Shown piece after piece: positions 1 to 7,124 of a stretch of DNA of 60,051 nucleotides. The position numbers and the translations under genes were made by a program. Every line of letters starts with the position of its first letter. Position 1 is the first letter of the stretch. The notes beneath the pieces are model-generated. The model was not told where the DNA came from, made no database searches, and saw nothing but the letters and a program-made list of their open reading frames with translations. Where the stretch lies: the NCBI GenBank assembly GCA_035264885.1, contig DATFPK010000094.1, forward strand, positions 1-60,051, written 5' to 3'. This DNA comes from DATFPK01 sp035264885 (GTDB lineage Bacteria; Actinomycetota; Thermoleophilia; Solirubrobacterales; 70-9).

Positions 1-165
1 TCGGGCGAGCAGCGGCTGAACCGGGGGACGGAGTGGTTCCGCTTCCGCGACGGCCTGATCAGCGAGGTCCGGGCATATCACCACGGCGACCGCAAGAACC
101 CCCAGGGCGACCTGCTCGGCTTCGATCACGAGGGCCGCGGCCACACGATGCTCGGCGGCGGGTGA
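1..165 (+). CDS. SnoaL-like (NTF2-fold) protein, C-terminal fragment
   Basis: The reading frame is open from the first base of the window and encodes the last 54 residues of a protein whose start lies outside. The fragment has the pattern TEWFRFRDGLISEVRAYHH, which is the final beta-strand pair of the SnoaL/NTF2-like fold, where a strand is followed by a family-typical 'dGkI.e.r.Y.' turn. The stop overlaps the GTG start of the acyl-CoA dehydrogenase (GTGA), so the two genes are probably cotranscribed and translationally coupled. Such proteins act as small isomerases, hydratases or binding proteins; the substrate cannot be told from a fragment. Confidence 0.6.
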   Translation, partial: SGEQRLNRGTEWFRFRDGLISEVRAYHHGDRKNPQGDLLGFDHEGRGHTMLGGG

Positions 166-1370
166 CCGTCGTCAAGGACAGCGGCTCCCGGGCCGCGCTG
201 CCGCCGTTCGGCGAGGAGCACGAGGAGCTGCGGGAAAGCGCCCGGCGGTTCATCGAACGCGAGATCGCGCCCCACGTCGACGAGTGGGAGGACGCGCGCG
301 AGTTCCCTCGCGACCTGTACCGGCGCTGCGGCGAGCTCGGCTTCCTGGGCCTCAAGTTCCCCGAGGAGTACGGCGGTCAGGGCGGCACCCACCTCCACGA
401 CGCGGTCTGGGTCGAGGAGCTGGCGCGCTGCGGCGACTCGGGCGGGGTCAGCGCCGGCCTCAACGCCCACACGTCGATCGCCATGCCGCCGGTCTTCGGG
501 TTCGGTAGCGAGGAGCAGCGGCAGCGCTGGGTCGTCCCGGGCATCCGGGGCGAGAAGATCGGCGCGCTCGGGATCACCGAGCCCGGCGCCGGGTCGGACG
601 TCGCCTCGATCCGCACCCACGCCCGGCCCGTCGACGGCGGCTACGTCGTCAACGGCGCGAAGACGTTCATCACCAACGGCGTTCGCGCTGACTTCCTCGT
701 CTGCGCCTGCAAGACGACGGAGGAGGGCGGGCACCACGGCCTGTCGTTCCTGGTGCTGGAGAGCGACATGCCCGGGTATCAGGTGTCGCGCAAGCTCGAG
801 AAGATGGGCTGGCACGCCTCCGACACGGGCGAGCTGTCGTTCACCGATGTCGAGGTCCCGGACGAGAACCTGCTGGGCGAGGAGAACGGCGGCTTCTATC
901 TGATCATGGCCAACTTCGCCTGGGAGCGGCTGCTGATGGCGATCGGCGCAGTCGGTGCGATGCAGCGGCTGGTGGCCAGGTCGATCGAGTACGCACAGGA
1001 GCGCGACGCGTTCGGCCGGCCGATCGGCAGGTTCCAGGCGATCCGCCACAAGATCGCGGCGATGGGGACGAAGGCGGAGGTGGCGCGGGCGCTGACCTAC
1101 GACGCCCTGCGGCTCTTCCAGTCCATCCAGGACGGGACGGGGTCGGGGATCAGCCAGAGCGACGTGATCAAGCAGGTGACGATGGCCAAGCTCTTCACCC
1201 AGCGCGGCCTCGTCGAGATCGCCGACGACGCCCTCCAGATCCACGGCGGCTACGGCTACATGCGCGAATACGGGATCGAGCGCGCCCTCCGCGACGCGCG
1301 CCTCGGGCCGATCGGCGGCGGCACCGACGAGGTCATGAAGGAGATCCTCGGCAAGCAGATGGGGTTGTAG
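162..1370 (+). CDS. Acyl-CoA dehydrogenase (FadE-like, IVD/LCAD-type active site)
   Basis: Flavoenzyme of 402 residues that introduces the alpha-beta double bond in acyl-CoA. Landmarks are the FAD/substrate motif ITEPGAGSD near residue 138, the arginine-rich helix with ERDAFGRPIG, and the C-terminal QIHGGYGYMREY and IGGGTDEVM segments. The glutamate found in MCAD-type enzymes near the C-terminus is replaced by glycine (IGGGT). A Glu in AWERLLM (E255) sits where isovaleryl-CoA and long-chain dehydrogenases carry their catalytic base, so a branched-chain or long-chain substrate is more likely than a medium-chain one. The start was chosen as GTG at 162 because it overlaps the upstream stop; a longer in-frame extension to 33 would run through the upstream gene and looks non-coding. 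Confidence 0.93.
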   Translation: MTVVKDSGSRAALPPFGEEHEELRESARRFIEREIAPHVDEWEDAREFPRDLYRRCGELGFLGLKFPEEYGGQGGTHLHDAVWVEELARCGDSGGVSAGLNAHTSIAMPPVFGFGSEEQRQRWVVPGIRGEKIGALGITEPGAGSDVASIRTHARPVDGGYVVNGAKTFITNGVRADFLVCACKTTEEGGHHGLSFLVLESDMPGYQVSRKLEKMGWHASDTGELSFTDVEVPDENLLGEENGGFYLIMANFAWERLLMAIGAVGAMQRLVARSIEYAQERDAFGRPIGRFQAIRHKIAAMGTKAEVARALTYDALRLFQSIQDGTGSGISQSDVIKQVTMAKLFTQRGLVEIADDALQIHGGYGYMREYGIERALRDARLGPIGGGTDEVMKEILGKQMGL

Positions 1371-1446
1371 GGCTGCGGCTCTGCGGTCCTGGCCGGGTCA
1401 TACTGCGACGGCAACGGCGATCCGGCCGGAGAACAGAGGAGGGACG

Positions 1447-1773
1447 GTGCCGCTCTATCTATCGAGATTCAGCTACACGCCGGAGACTTGGAAGCAGCTG
1501 GTCGGCAACCCCGAGGACCGCAGAGAGGCCGCCCAGTCGTACATCGAGTCGGTCGGCGGCAAGCTCCATGGGTTCTGGTACGCATTCGGCTCATACGACG
1601 GCTACACCCTGTGGGAGGCCCCTGACAACGTGTCGATGGCCGCGGTCGCTCTGGCGATCGCCGGCGGCGGTGCGCTCAGCTCGCTCGAGACGACGGTCCT
1701 CCTGACCGTCGACGAAACCATGGATGCGCTGCGAAAGGCCGGCCAGGTCCAGTACCAAGCGCCCGGCGCATAA
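1447..1773 (+). CDS. GYD domain protein
   Basis: Small protein of 108 residues matching the GYD family: a ferredoxin-like alpha/beta fold with a conserved GSYDGY motif around residues 48-53 and an ATETTVLL-like strand (SSLETTVLLT). The function of the family is unknown; members are small cytosolic, probably oligomeric, proteins. The GTG start is preceded by a good ribosome binding site (GAGGAGG). It stands alone between the acyl-CoA dehydrogenase and a secreted protein, with a CATACT -10-like hexamer upstream near 1400. Confidence 0.8.
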   Translation: MPLYLSRFSYTPETWKQLVGNPEDRREAAQSYIESVGGKLHGFWYAFGSYDGYTLWEAPDNVSMAAVALAIAGGGALSSLETTVLLTVDETMDALRKAGQVQYQAPGA

Positions 1774-1886
1774 CGCCTCCTGGACAAAGCCGGGAGGTGG
1801 GGCGAAGATCACACCTTGGGTGCCTGTTGACCGGCGCCGACCTGCCCGACGATGGCTCCGGAACTTCCCCTACCAAGGAGCCCGAG

Positions 1887-2588
1887 ATGACCGCCAGATC
1901 GATCCGCAGCACCATCGCCTCACCGCGCGTTCTCGTCGTGCTGGCCGTGGCCGCCCTCGCCGCCTCCGCCTCCGTGGCTGCGGGCGCGACACCGCCCTGG
2001 AAGCTGGTCCCAAAGAGCGGGCTTGAGATCACTGAGGGGAACCTGACGCCGGCCGGGCCGAAGGCGCTGCTCCGCACCCGCGACCCAGGCATGCGAGCCG
2101 AGGCCCTCGACGGCGGCCGCCACGCCCGCGACGCCCGGCTCTGGTTCCGCTACCTCGGGGAGAGCACCACCACCGAGCCGCTCGGCTCGGGGCTGATCCG
2201 TCGCCAGATCGGCTTGAAGCTGCGCGCTCCGGACCCCTGCAACCTCGTCTACGTCATGTGGCACGCCTACCCCGACGACGCGATCCAGGTCCAGGTGAAG
2301 CGCAACCCGGGCCAGACGACCTCGGCCGAATGCGGGAACCGCGGCTACACCACGATCGCCACGATCCCGCTCGGACCGGGCGACGGCACCGCCGACCACG
2401 GGCCGCACCGGCTCGAGGCCGACACCCGCCGCAGCCCGAACCGTGCCCTGGTCCTGACCATCCTCACCGACGGCGAGCTCCTGCGGAAGCTGAGGATCTC
2501 GGCCGCCCTCACCGCCGGGCTCAACGGCCCGATCGGCGTCCGCTCCGACAACGGCGACTACCTGCTGCGGCTGTCCGGCAGGCGCTGA
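1887..2588 (+). CDS. Secreted protein of unknown function
   Basis: A 233-residue protein that I do not recognise. The ATG at 1887 was chosen because AAGGAG lies 6 bases upstream; an in-frame extension to 1797 has no ribosome binding site. The N-terminus is a classical signal peptide: basic start, hydrophobic core VLVVLAVAALAASASVA, cleavage likely after AGA. The mature part is hydrophilic with one Cys pair (C117 in DPCNLV and C147 in SAECGN), probably a disulfide, and beta-rich patterns that suggest a compact extracellular domain. No enzyme motif is visible. Confidence 0.75.
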   Translation: MTARSIRSTIASPRVLVVLAVAALAASASVAAGATPPWKLVPKSGLEITEGNLTPAGPKALLRTRDPGMRAEALDGGRHARDARLWFRYLGESTTTEPLGSGLIRRQIGLKLRAPDPCNLVYVMWHAYPDDAIQVQVKRNPGQTTSAECGNRGYTTIATIPLGPGDGTADHGPHRLEADTRRSPNRALVLTILTDGELLRKLRISAALTAGLNGPIGVRSDNGDYLLRLSGRR

Positions 2589-2638
2589 GTCCCGGTAGCG
2601 TTCGCGCCCTTCAATCGACCGAAGGAGAGCGCGAGCAG

Positions 2639-3469
2639 ATGGGGCTTTTGGATGGCAAGGCGGCGATCGTCACGGGATCGGCGCGCGGGATCGGGCGCGC
2701 GACGGCCGAGTTGTTCGCCGGCGAGGGGGCCAAGGTCCTGATCAACGACCTCGACGGCAACGTCGCCGATGAGGCGGCCGGCGAGATCGACGGTGAGACC
2801 GCCGTCCACGCCGGCGACCTGACCCAGGAGGGAGCCGCCGACGCCCTGGTGTCGGCGGCTCTCGATGCCTTCGGCGCGGTGGACATCGTCGTCAACAACG
2901 CCGGCTACACGTGGGACGCGGTCATCCATCGGATGTCCGACGATCAATTCCAGGCGATGCTGGACATCCACACGATCGTCCCCTTCCGGGTCACCCGGGC
3001 GCTGGCGCCGCACTGGCGCGAGGCCGCCAAGTCCGAGCGGGACGAGGGCCGCGAGGTCTTCCGCAAGCTGATCAACGTCTCCTCGGTCTCGGGGACGATG
3101 GGCAACGCCGGCCAGGCCAACTACTCGGCCGCCAAGGCGGGCGTCGTCGGGCTGACCAAGACGGTGGCGAAGGAGTGGGGGCAGTTCAAGATCAACGTCA
3201 ACGCGGTCGCCTTCGGCTTCGTCGAGACCCGCCTCACCGCCTCCAAGGAGGACGGCGGCGAGATGACCGCCCCCGGCGGCGAGAAGATCGGGCTCGGCAT
3301 CCCCGAGCAGATGCGCGCGATGGCCAGCGCGATCATCCCGCTCGGCCGACCGGCGAGCCCCGGCGAGGCCGCCGGCCCGGTTCTGTTCCTGGCCTCAGAG
3401 CATGCGAACTACGTGCACGGGCAGGTCATCAACGTCACCGGCGGCCAGTTCGGGGGGATGTACACGTAG
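2639..3469 (+). CDS. SDR family oxidoreductase (3-oxoacyl/3-hydroxyacyl reductase-like)
   Basis: Classical short-chain dehydrogenase of 276 residues. It has the nucleotide-binding motif TGSARGIG (residues 14-21), NNAG, the catalytic serine in INVSSVSG, and the YSAAK catalytic pair. DGNVADEAA follows the second strand, where an acidic residue usually selects NAD over NADP. The size and the C-terminal GGQF ending fit the FabG/3-hydroxyacyl-CoA dehydrogenase group. The ATG at 2639 follows GAAGGAGAG by 9 bases; an open frame upstream from 2258 overlaps the previous gene and is not real. Together with the acyl-CoA dehydrogenase and the DECR-like SDR next door it suggests acyl-CoA oxidation, but the substrate is not fixed by sequence. 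Confidence 0.88.
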   Translation: MGLLDGKAAIVTGSARGIGRATAELFAGEGAKVLINDLDGNVADEAAGEIDGETAVHAGDLTQEGAADALVSAALDAFGAVDIVVNNAGYTWDAVIHRMSDDQFQAMLDIHTIVPFRVTRALAPHWREAAKSERDEGREVFRKLINVSSVSGTMGNAGQANYSAAKAGVVGLTKTVAKEWGQFKINVNAVAFGFVETRLTASKEDGGEMTAPGGEKIGLGIPEQMRAMASAIIPLGRPASPGEAAGPVLFLASEHANYVHGQVINVTGGQFGGMYT

Positions 3470-3528
3470 GCGCCGGTCGCCAGGCGCCGGTCGCCGGTCC
3501 CAGGCGCCAGGCGCCACGCGCCGGTCAA
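3469..3528. repeat. GGCGCC-centred short repeat cluster between convergent genes
   Basis: The gap between two convergent SDR genes is built almost only from variants of GGCGCCGGTCGCCA: GGCGCC occurs four times within about 45 bases (starting 3469, near 3483, and twice near 3513), with a fifth degenerate copy CGCGCC. GGCGCC is self-complementary, so the array can fold into several alternative hairpins and may end transcription from both sides. It also extends into the stop codon of the leftward gene. Confidence 0.6.
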
Positions 3529-4376
3529 TGGTCGTCTTTTCGGCGGCGCTCCTCCGCCAGCGGCTCGCCCGTCTCGCCGGGGGGCCAGGGGCCGAACCAG
3601 TTGTCGCGGGCGCCGTCGACGGTGATCACGGTGCCGGAGAAGAAGTCACCGGCCGGGGAGGCGAGGAACGCGACCAGCCAGGCCCACTCCTCCTCGGTCC
3701 CCATTCGGCCCAGCGGGATCGTGCCGGCGACGTTGTCGACAACCGCCTGCGGATATTTCGTCCGCAGGGTCTCGGTGTCGAACTGGCCGGCCGCGAGGGC
3801 GCAGAGACGGATGTTGAAGCGGGCCCACTCGACGGAGAGCGTCCGCATCATGTTCTCGACCGCCGCCCGCGCCGCCCCCGAATGGACCATGCCCGGCATC
3901 CCGTTGTGCGGGGAGAGGGTGACGCTCAACACCTTCCCCTCGCGCTGCGGGATGAACGCCTTGGTCGCAGCGGCGTGCGTCATCAGCCAGGTCCCCTGGA
4001 CGTTGAGGTCGATCACCGTGCGGAAGCCCTTCGGCGTGATCGCCTCCGCCGGGCTGAGGAACTGACCGCCGGCGTTGTTGACCAGGACGTCGAGCCGCCC
4101 ATGACGCTCGACCGCGTCGCCGACGAACGCGTCAACGGCCTCCTCGTCGCGGATGTCGAGGCTCGCGTGCTCGAACGACCCATCGAGCCGGTCGCTCAGC
4201 GACGCCGTCTCCTCGAGCGGCTCGGCCCGCCGTCCGCAGCCGACCACGGTCGCCCCGAGACGCGCCAGCTCCAGCGCCGTCGCCCTGCCCAGCCCCGACC
4301 CCGCCCCGGACACCACGCAGACCATCCGCTCGAGCAACCCGGGGACGAAGACCCGCGAATGAGAGCTTTCACCCAC
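3525..4376 (-). CDS. SDR family oxidoreductase, 2,4-dienoyl-CoA reductase-like, lacking the usual catalytic Tyr
   Basis: Protein of 283 residues with a Rossmann SDR core: SGAGSGLG (23-30), NNAG (100-103). Where classical SDRs have YSAAK, this protein has VHSGAARAAVENM (164-176): aligned on the following AAVEN segment the Lys becomes Arg170 and the Tyr position becomes Ser166. The same VH.G.A(K/R)AAV pattern occurs in peroxisomal-type 2,4-dienoyl-CoA reductases, which also dispense with the Tyr, so an NADPH-dependent reductase of unsaturated acyl-CoA is the best guess. GTG start at 4376; a TATAGG hexamer lies 11 bases upstream and could be its -10 box. Confidence 0.85.
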   Translation of the reverse strand: MGESSHSRVFVPGLLERMVCVVSGAGSGLGRATALELARLGATVVGCGRRAEPLEETASLSDRLDGSFEHASLDIRDEEAVDAFVGDAVERHGRLDVLVNNAGGQFLSPAEAITPKGFRTVIDLNVQGTWLMTHAAATKAFIPQREGKVLSVTLSPHNGMPGMVHSGAARAAVENMMRTLSVEWARFNIRLCALAAGQFDTETLRTKYPQAVVDNVAGTIPLGRMGTEEEWAWLVAFLASPAGDFFSGTVITVDGARDNWFGPWPPGETGEPLAEERRRKDDH

Positions 4377-4425
4377 GCGGCGGCAAGCCTATAGGCGGTC
4401 CGGGCGCCGCTACTGTCCTCGACCG

Positions 4426-5334
4426 ATGGGCGTCCACGCCGAAGCGAAACCGCTGCACGAGCCGCTCGCCGGAGGGACGCCGGGCGCGACCGTCGCCGTG
4501 GAGCCGCTGATCGCCGGCCACGTCATGTGGCCGCTGGCGATGATGGAGAGCCCGGGCGGACGGTTCCTCGACCTGCGGCTCTTCTGGGCCCTCGTGAACG
4601 GCAGCGGCGCCGTCCGGGTCCCGGCGCCTGCCTTCCTGATCCACCACCCAAGCGCCGGCGCGATCCTGGTCGACACCGGACTGCACCCGTCGGTCGCCGC
4701 CGACCCGAAGCAGAACTTCGGCTCCGCCGGCGCCCGGTTCGGGAAGCCGGAGTTGGAGCACGGCGAGGACGTCCCCTCCCAGCTGCGCGCCCGGGGCATC
4801 CAGCCCGCGCAGGTGCCGGTCGTGGTGATGACCCACCTCCACTACGACCACGCGTCGGGGATCTCCGAGTTCCCCCAGTCGACCTTCGTCGTCAGCGACG
4901 CGGAGTGGGAGGCGGCGACGACCGACCGGCGGCCCGGTCTGCGCGGCTACCGCCCCGCCCACTACGACTACGCGTTCGACTACCGCACGGTCGACTTCAC
5001 CCGCGGCGGGATCAGCTCGTACGCGACCTTCGGCCGGACCTTCGACCTCTTCGGCGACGGCTCGATCCGGCTCGCCTACACGCCCGGTCACAGCGCCGGA
5101 CACCTCAGCGTGATCGCCCGCCTCTCCCAGCACGACTTCCTGATCGGCGGCGACGCCGTCTACACCTACCGTCAGCTCGAGGGCGGCCCACCCCCTCCAC
5201 GGCCGGTCGACGGGCACCAGTACCGCCGCTCCCTCCAGGAGCTGAAGCTGTTCATGCGCGAGTACCCGCAGGCGATCGTCACGCCGGGGCACGACCCCGA
5301 CTTCTACGCGCAGCTGGCGCCGCGCCACGAGTAG
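4426..5334 (+). CDS. Metallo-beta-lactamase fold hydrolase (N-acyl homoserine lactonase-like)
   Basis: Protein of 302 residues with the di-zinc signature HLHYDH (138-143), a downstream metal Asp in IGGDAVY and a His in TPGHDPDF; the TPGHSAGH motif is also typical. The layout, with an extended N-terminus and FGDGSIRL before TPGHSAGH, is that of the AttM/AiiA lactonase branch. Such enzymes open lactone rings, including quorum-sensing acyl homoserine lactones, but many relatives act on other lactones or esters. A TACTGT -10-like hexamer at 4411-4416 ends 9 bases before the ATG, so the transcript may be leaderless. Divergent from the DECR-like SDR. Confidence 0.85.
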   Translation: MGVHAEAKPLHEPLAGGTPGATVAVEPLIAGHVMWPLAMMESPGGRFLDLRLFWALVNGSGAVRVPAPAFLIHHPSAGAILVDTGLHPSVAADPKQNFGSAGARFGKPELEHGEDVPSQLRARGIQPAQVPVVVMTHLHYDHASGISEFPQSTFVVSDAEWEAATTDRRPGLRGYRPAHYDYAFDYRTVDFTRGGISSYATFGRTFDLFGDGSIRLAYTPGHSAGHLSVIARLSQHDFLIGGDAVYTYRQLEGGPPPPRPVDGHQYRRSLQELKLFMREYPQAIVTPGHDPDFYAQLAPRHE

Positions 5335-5337
5335 CGC

Positions 5338-6249
5338 CTAGAGCGCGTCCGCCGTAAACGTGTCGCAGGCCCCCGCCTCGGCCGACTTGTAGCCGCGGGT
5401 GAACCAGCGGCGGCGCTGCTCGGAGGTGCCGTGGGTGAAGCTGTCGGGGTCGACGCTGCCGCCCCCCTGCTTTTGGAGGCGGTCGTCGCCGACCGCCTCG
5501 GAGGCGGTGAAGGCCTCCTGCAGATCGCCCTTCTCCAGGTCGCCGGCCTCGAAGACGCTGCTCCCCCAGAAGCCCGCGTAGCAGTCGGCCTGGAGCTCGA
5601 GCCGGACCGAGAGCTCGTTCGCCTCCTCTGGGTCAGTCTGCTCCTCGCGGTGGACCTCGTCGCTCGTGCCGAGCTCGCGCTGGACGTGATGGCCCATCTC
5701 ATGGGCGATGACGTAGGCCCAGGCGAAGTCCCCCGAGGCGCCGAGCTGGCGACGCATGTCCTCGTAGAAGGAGAGGTCGAGGTAGACGCGCCCGTCGGGC
5801 GGGCAGTAGAAGGGGCCGACCGCCGAGGTCGCGCCGCCGCAGCCCTCGGTGGAGACCGCGCCCGAGTAGAGGACTAGCTCGGCGCCCTCGTAGCCGGTGC
5901 CCTCGGAGGAGAGCGCGGTCCGCCAGAAGTCCTGGGTGTCCTCGAACACGTAGACGGAGAAGTCCTTGAGGTCGCGCTGGGGGTCCTCGGAGGGCGGGAT
6001 CGGCTGGGGGTTCGATGCACCGGGCGCCTGCACTCCGGGCGAGAGGACCTGGCCGATGTCGAAGCCCGAGCCGCCGCCGCCGCCGAGCAGCTGTAGCCCG
6101 ACCACCACGAGGACGACGATCAGGCCGGCGCCGCCGCCGATCCGGCCCATCCCCCCCGGCAGGGCCATCCCACCGCCCGAGCCCCCGCCGCCGCCCCGCG
6201 CGCCGCGGACGTCGATCACGTCGCGGCTCTTGGTCCGCCTCCACTTCAC
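5338..6249 (-). CDS. Neutral zinc metallopeptidase (YpfJ family), membrane anchored
   Basis: Protein of 303 residues. A short basic N-terminus and Gly-rich linker lead into one membrane segment (GAGLIVVLVVVGLQLL, about residues 40-55). The C-terminal catalytic part carries HEMGHHVQ, the HExxH zinc site, within VIAHEMGHHVQ, and the family ending GTSEQRRRWFTRGY. Length and architecture match the putative neutral zinc metallopeptidase family (Pfam Zn_peptidase); natural substrates are unknown. The GTG start at 6249 lies 9 bases after a GTTC-N15-GGGTAG stress-type promoter, so the mRNA may be leaderless and the gene may belong to the stress regulon described at 42-58 kb. Confidence 0.88.
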   Translation of the reverse strand: MKWRRTKSRDVIDVRGARGGGGGSGGGMALPGGMGRIGGGAGLIVVLVVVGLQLLGGGGGSGFDIGQVLSPGVQAPGASNPQPIPPSEDPQRDLKDFSVYVFEDTQDFWRTALSSEGTGYEGAELVLYSGAVSTEGCGGATSAVGPFYCPPDGRVYLDLSFYEDMRRQLGASGDFAWAYVIAHEMGHHVQRELGTSDEVHREEQTDPEEANELSVRLELQADCYAGFWGSSVFEAGDLEKGDLQEAFTASEAVGDDRLQKQGGGSVDPDSFTHGTSEQRRRWFTRGYKSAEAGACDTFTADAL

Positions 6250-6258
6250 GCGGGGCTT

Positions 6259-6283
6259 CTACCCTCGGCTCAGTGCGGTGAAC
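6259..6283 (-). promoter_or_regulatory. SigB/SigF-type promoter for the zinc metallopeptidase
   Basis: Reading leftward: GTTC (6283-6280), 15-base spacer, GGGTAG (6264-6259), then 9 bases to the GTG start at 6249. The form GTTT-N14/16-GGGTA is the known consensus of actinobacterial SigB/SigF-family sigma factors. The -35 box lies inside the 3' end of the upstream acyltransferase gene. Confidence 0.5.
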
Positions 6284-7085
6284 CCGGCGTCGGCTCGGCG
6301 GGGTCCGGCGCCGTGATTCCCTCGCGCAGGGCGCGGATGACCCCCCGGCGGCCCTGCTCCTCGAGCCGGGTGTACATCAGGCGGACGCGGTCGAAGATCT
6401 GCCTCGCCACCTCGTGCTGGCGCTCGAGCGACGGGTGGGCCTCGGCCGGGAACGCGACCGGGTCGCCGAACTGCACGGTCACCTTCGGGAACCGCAGACG
6501 GCGCCACCCGCGCACCCCGGCCGAGCCGTGGATCGCGACCGGCACGACCGGCACGCCGCTCTCCAGGGCGATCCGCCCGATCCCGCGCCGCGGCTCCCCG
6601 AGGTTGCGGCTGCGCGAGCGTCCGCCCTCCGCGTACACGAGGAGGACGTTGCCGTTGTCGAGGATCGTTCGGACGGTCTTGAAGGCCTCCTCGTCGCGGT
6701 GGCCGCGGCGGACCGGGAAGACGCCGCCGTGGGTGAAGATGTAGGTCAGGAAGGGCGGGCCGAAGAGCTGGGATTTGCCCATGAAGCGGATCTTCCGGCG
6801 CAGGAAGACGCCGCAGAAGAAGTGATCCATTTGGCTGAAGTGGTTTGGGGCCAGCACGACCGGACCGGACTCCGGCACGTTCTCGGTGCCGATCGCGCGG
6901 GTCCGGTAGAAGAGCACGGTCGGCAGGGTCAGGATGAGCCGGACGAGGTTGTAGACCCAGCCTCCCTGTTCATCGCGGCGCGCCCGCTCGTGGAACTGGG
7001 CGAAGTACTCCTCCGGGCGATCGTCGCGGTAGACCTGTGGCTTGATCTCGGTCATGCTGGCTGGGGCCGCGGGTGTGCGGCCCAC
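6270..7085 (-). CDS. 1-acylglycerol-3-phosphate acyltransferase-like protein (PlsC family)
   Basis: Protein of 271 residues with the acyltransferase block I as NHFSQMD (HX4D, catalytic His-Asp), block III-like AEGGRSRS and block IV VPVVPVAIHG. A hydrophobic stretch (LVRLILTLPTVLFY) near residue 50 would dock it on the membrane. It should esterify lysophosphatidate or a related lipid using acyl-CoA or acyl-ACP. The start is uncertain: GTG at 7085 is 7 bases after a GGGTAG at 7098-7093, while ATG at 7055 lacks a ribosome binding site. Sits beside glycerol kinase, which makes a glycerolipid context plausible. Confidence 0.85.
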   Translation of the reverse strand: MGRTPAAPASMTEIKPQVYRDDRPEEYFAQFHERARRDEQGGWVYNLVRLILTLPTVLFYRTRAIGTENVPESGPVVLAPNHFSQMDHFFCGVFLRRKIRFMGKSQLFGPPFLTYIFTHGGVFPVRRGHRDEEAFKTVRTILDNGNVLLVYAEGGRSRSRNLGEPRRGIGRIALESGVPVVPVAIHGSAGVRGWRRLRFPKVTVQFGDPVAFPAEAHPSLERQHEVARQIFDRVRLMYTRLEEQGRRGVIRALREGITAPDPAEPTPGSPH

Positions 7086-7124
7086 TAGCTTCCTACCCGG
7101 TCTCAGGCGTTGGGTTACTGGCCC

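Noticed and set aside
7093..7117. GGGTAG 7 bases before the acyltransferase GTG
   Set aside because: The -35 position reads GTAA, so only half of the stress promoter is present; it may be a chance match.
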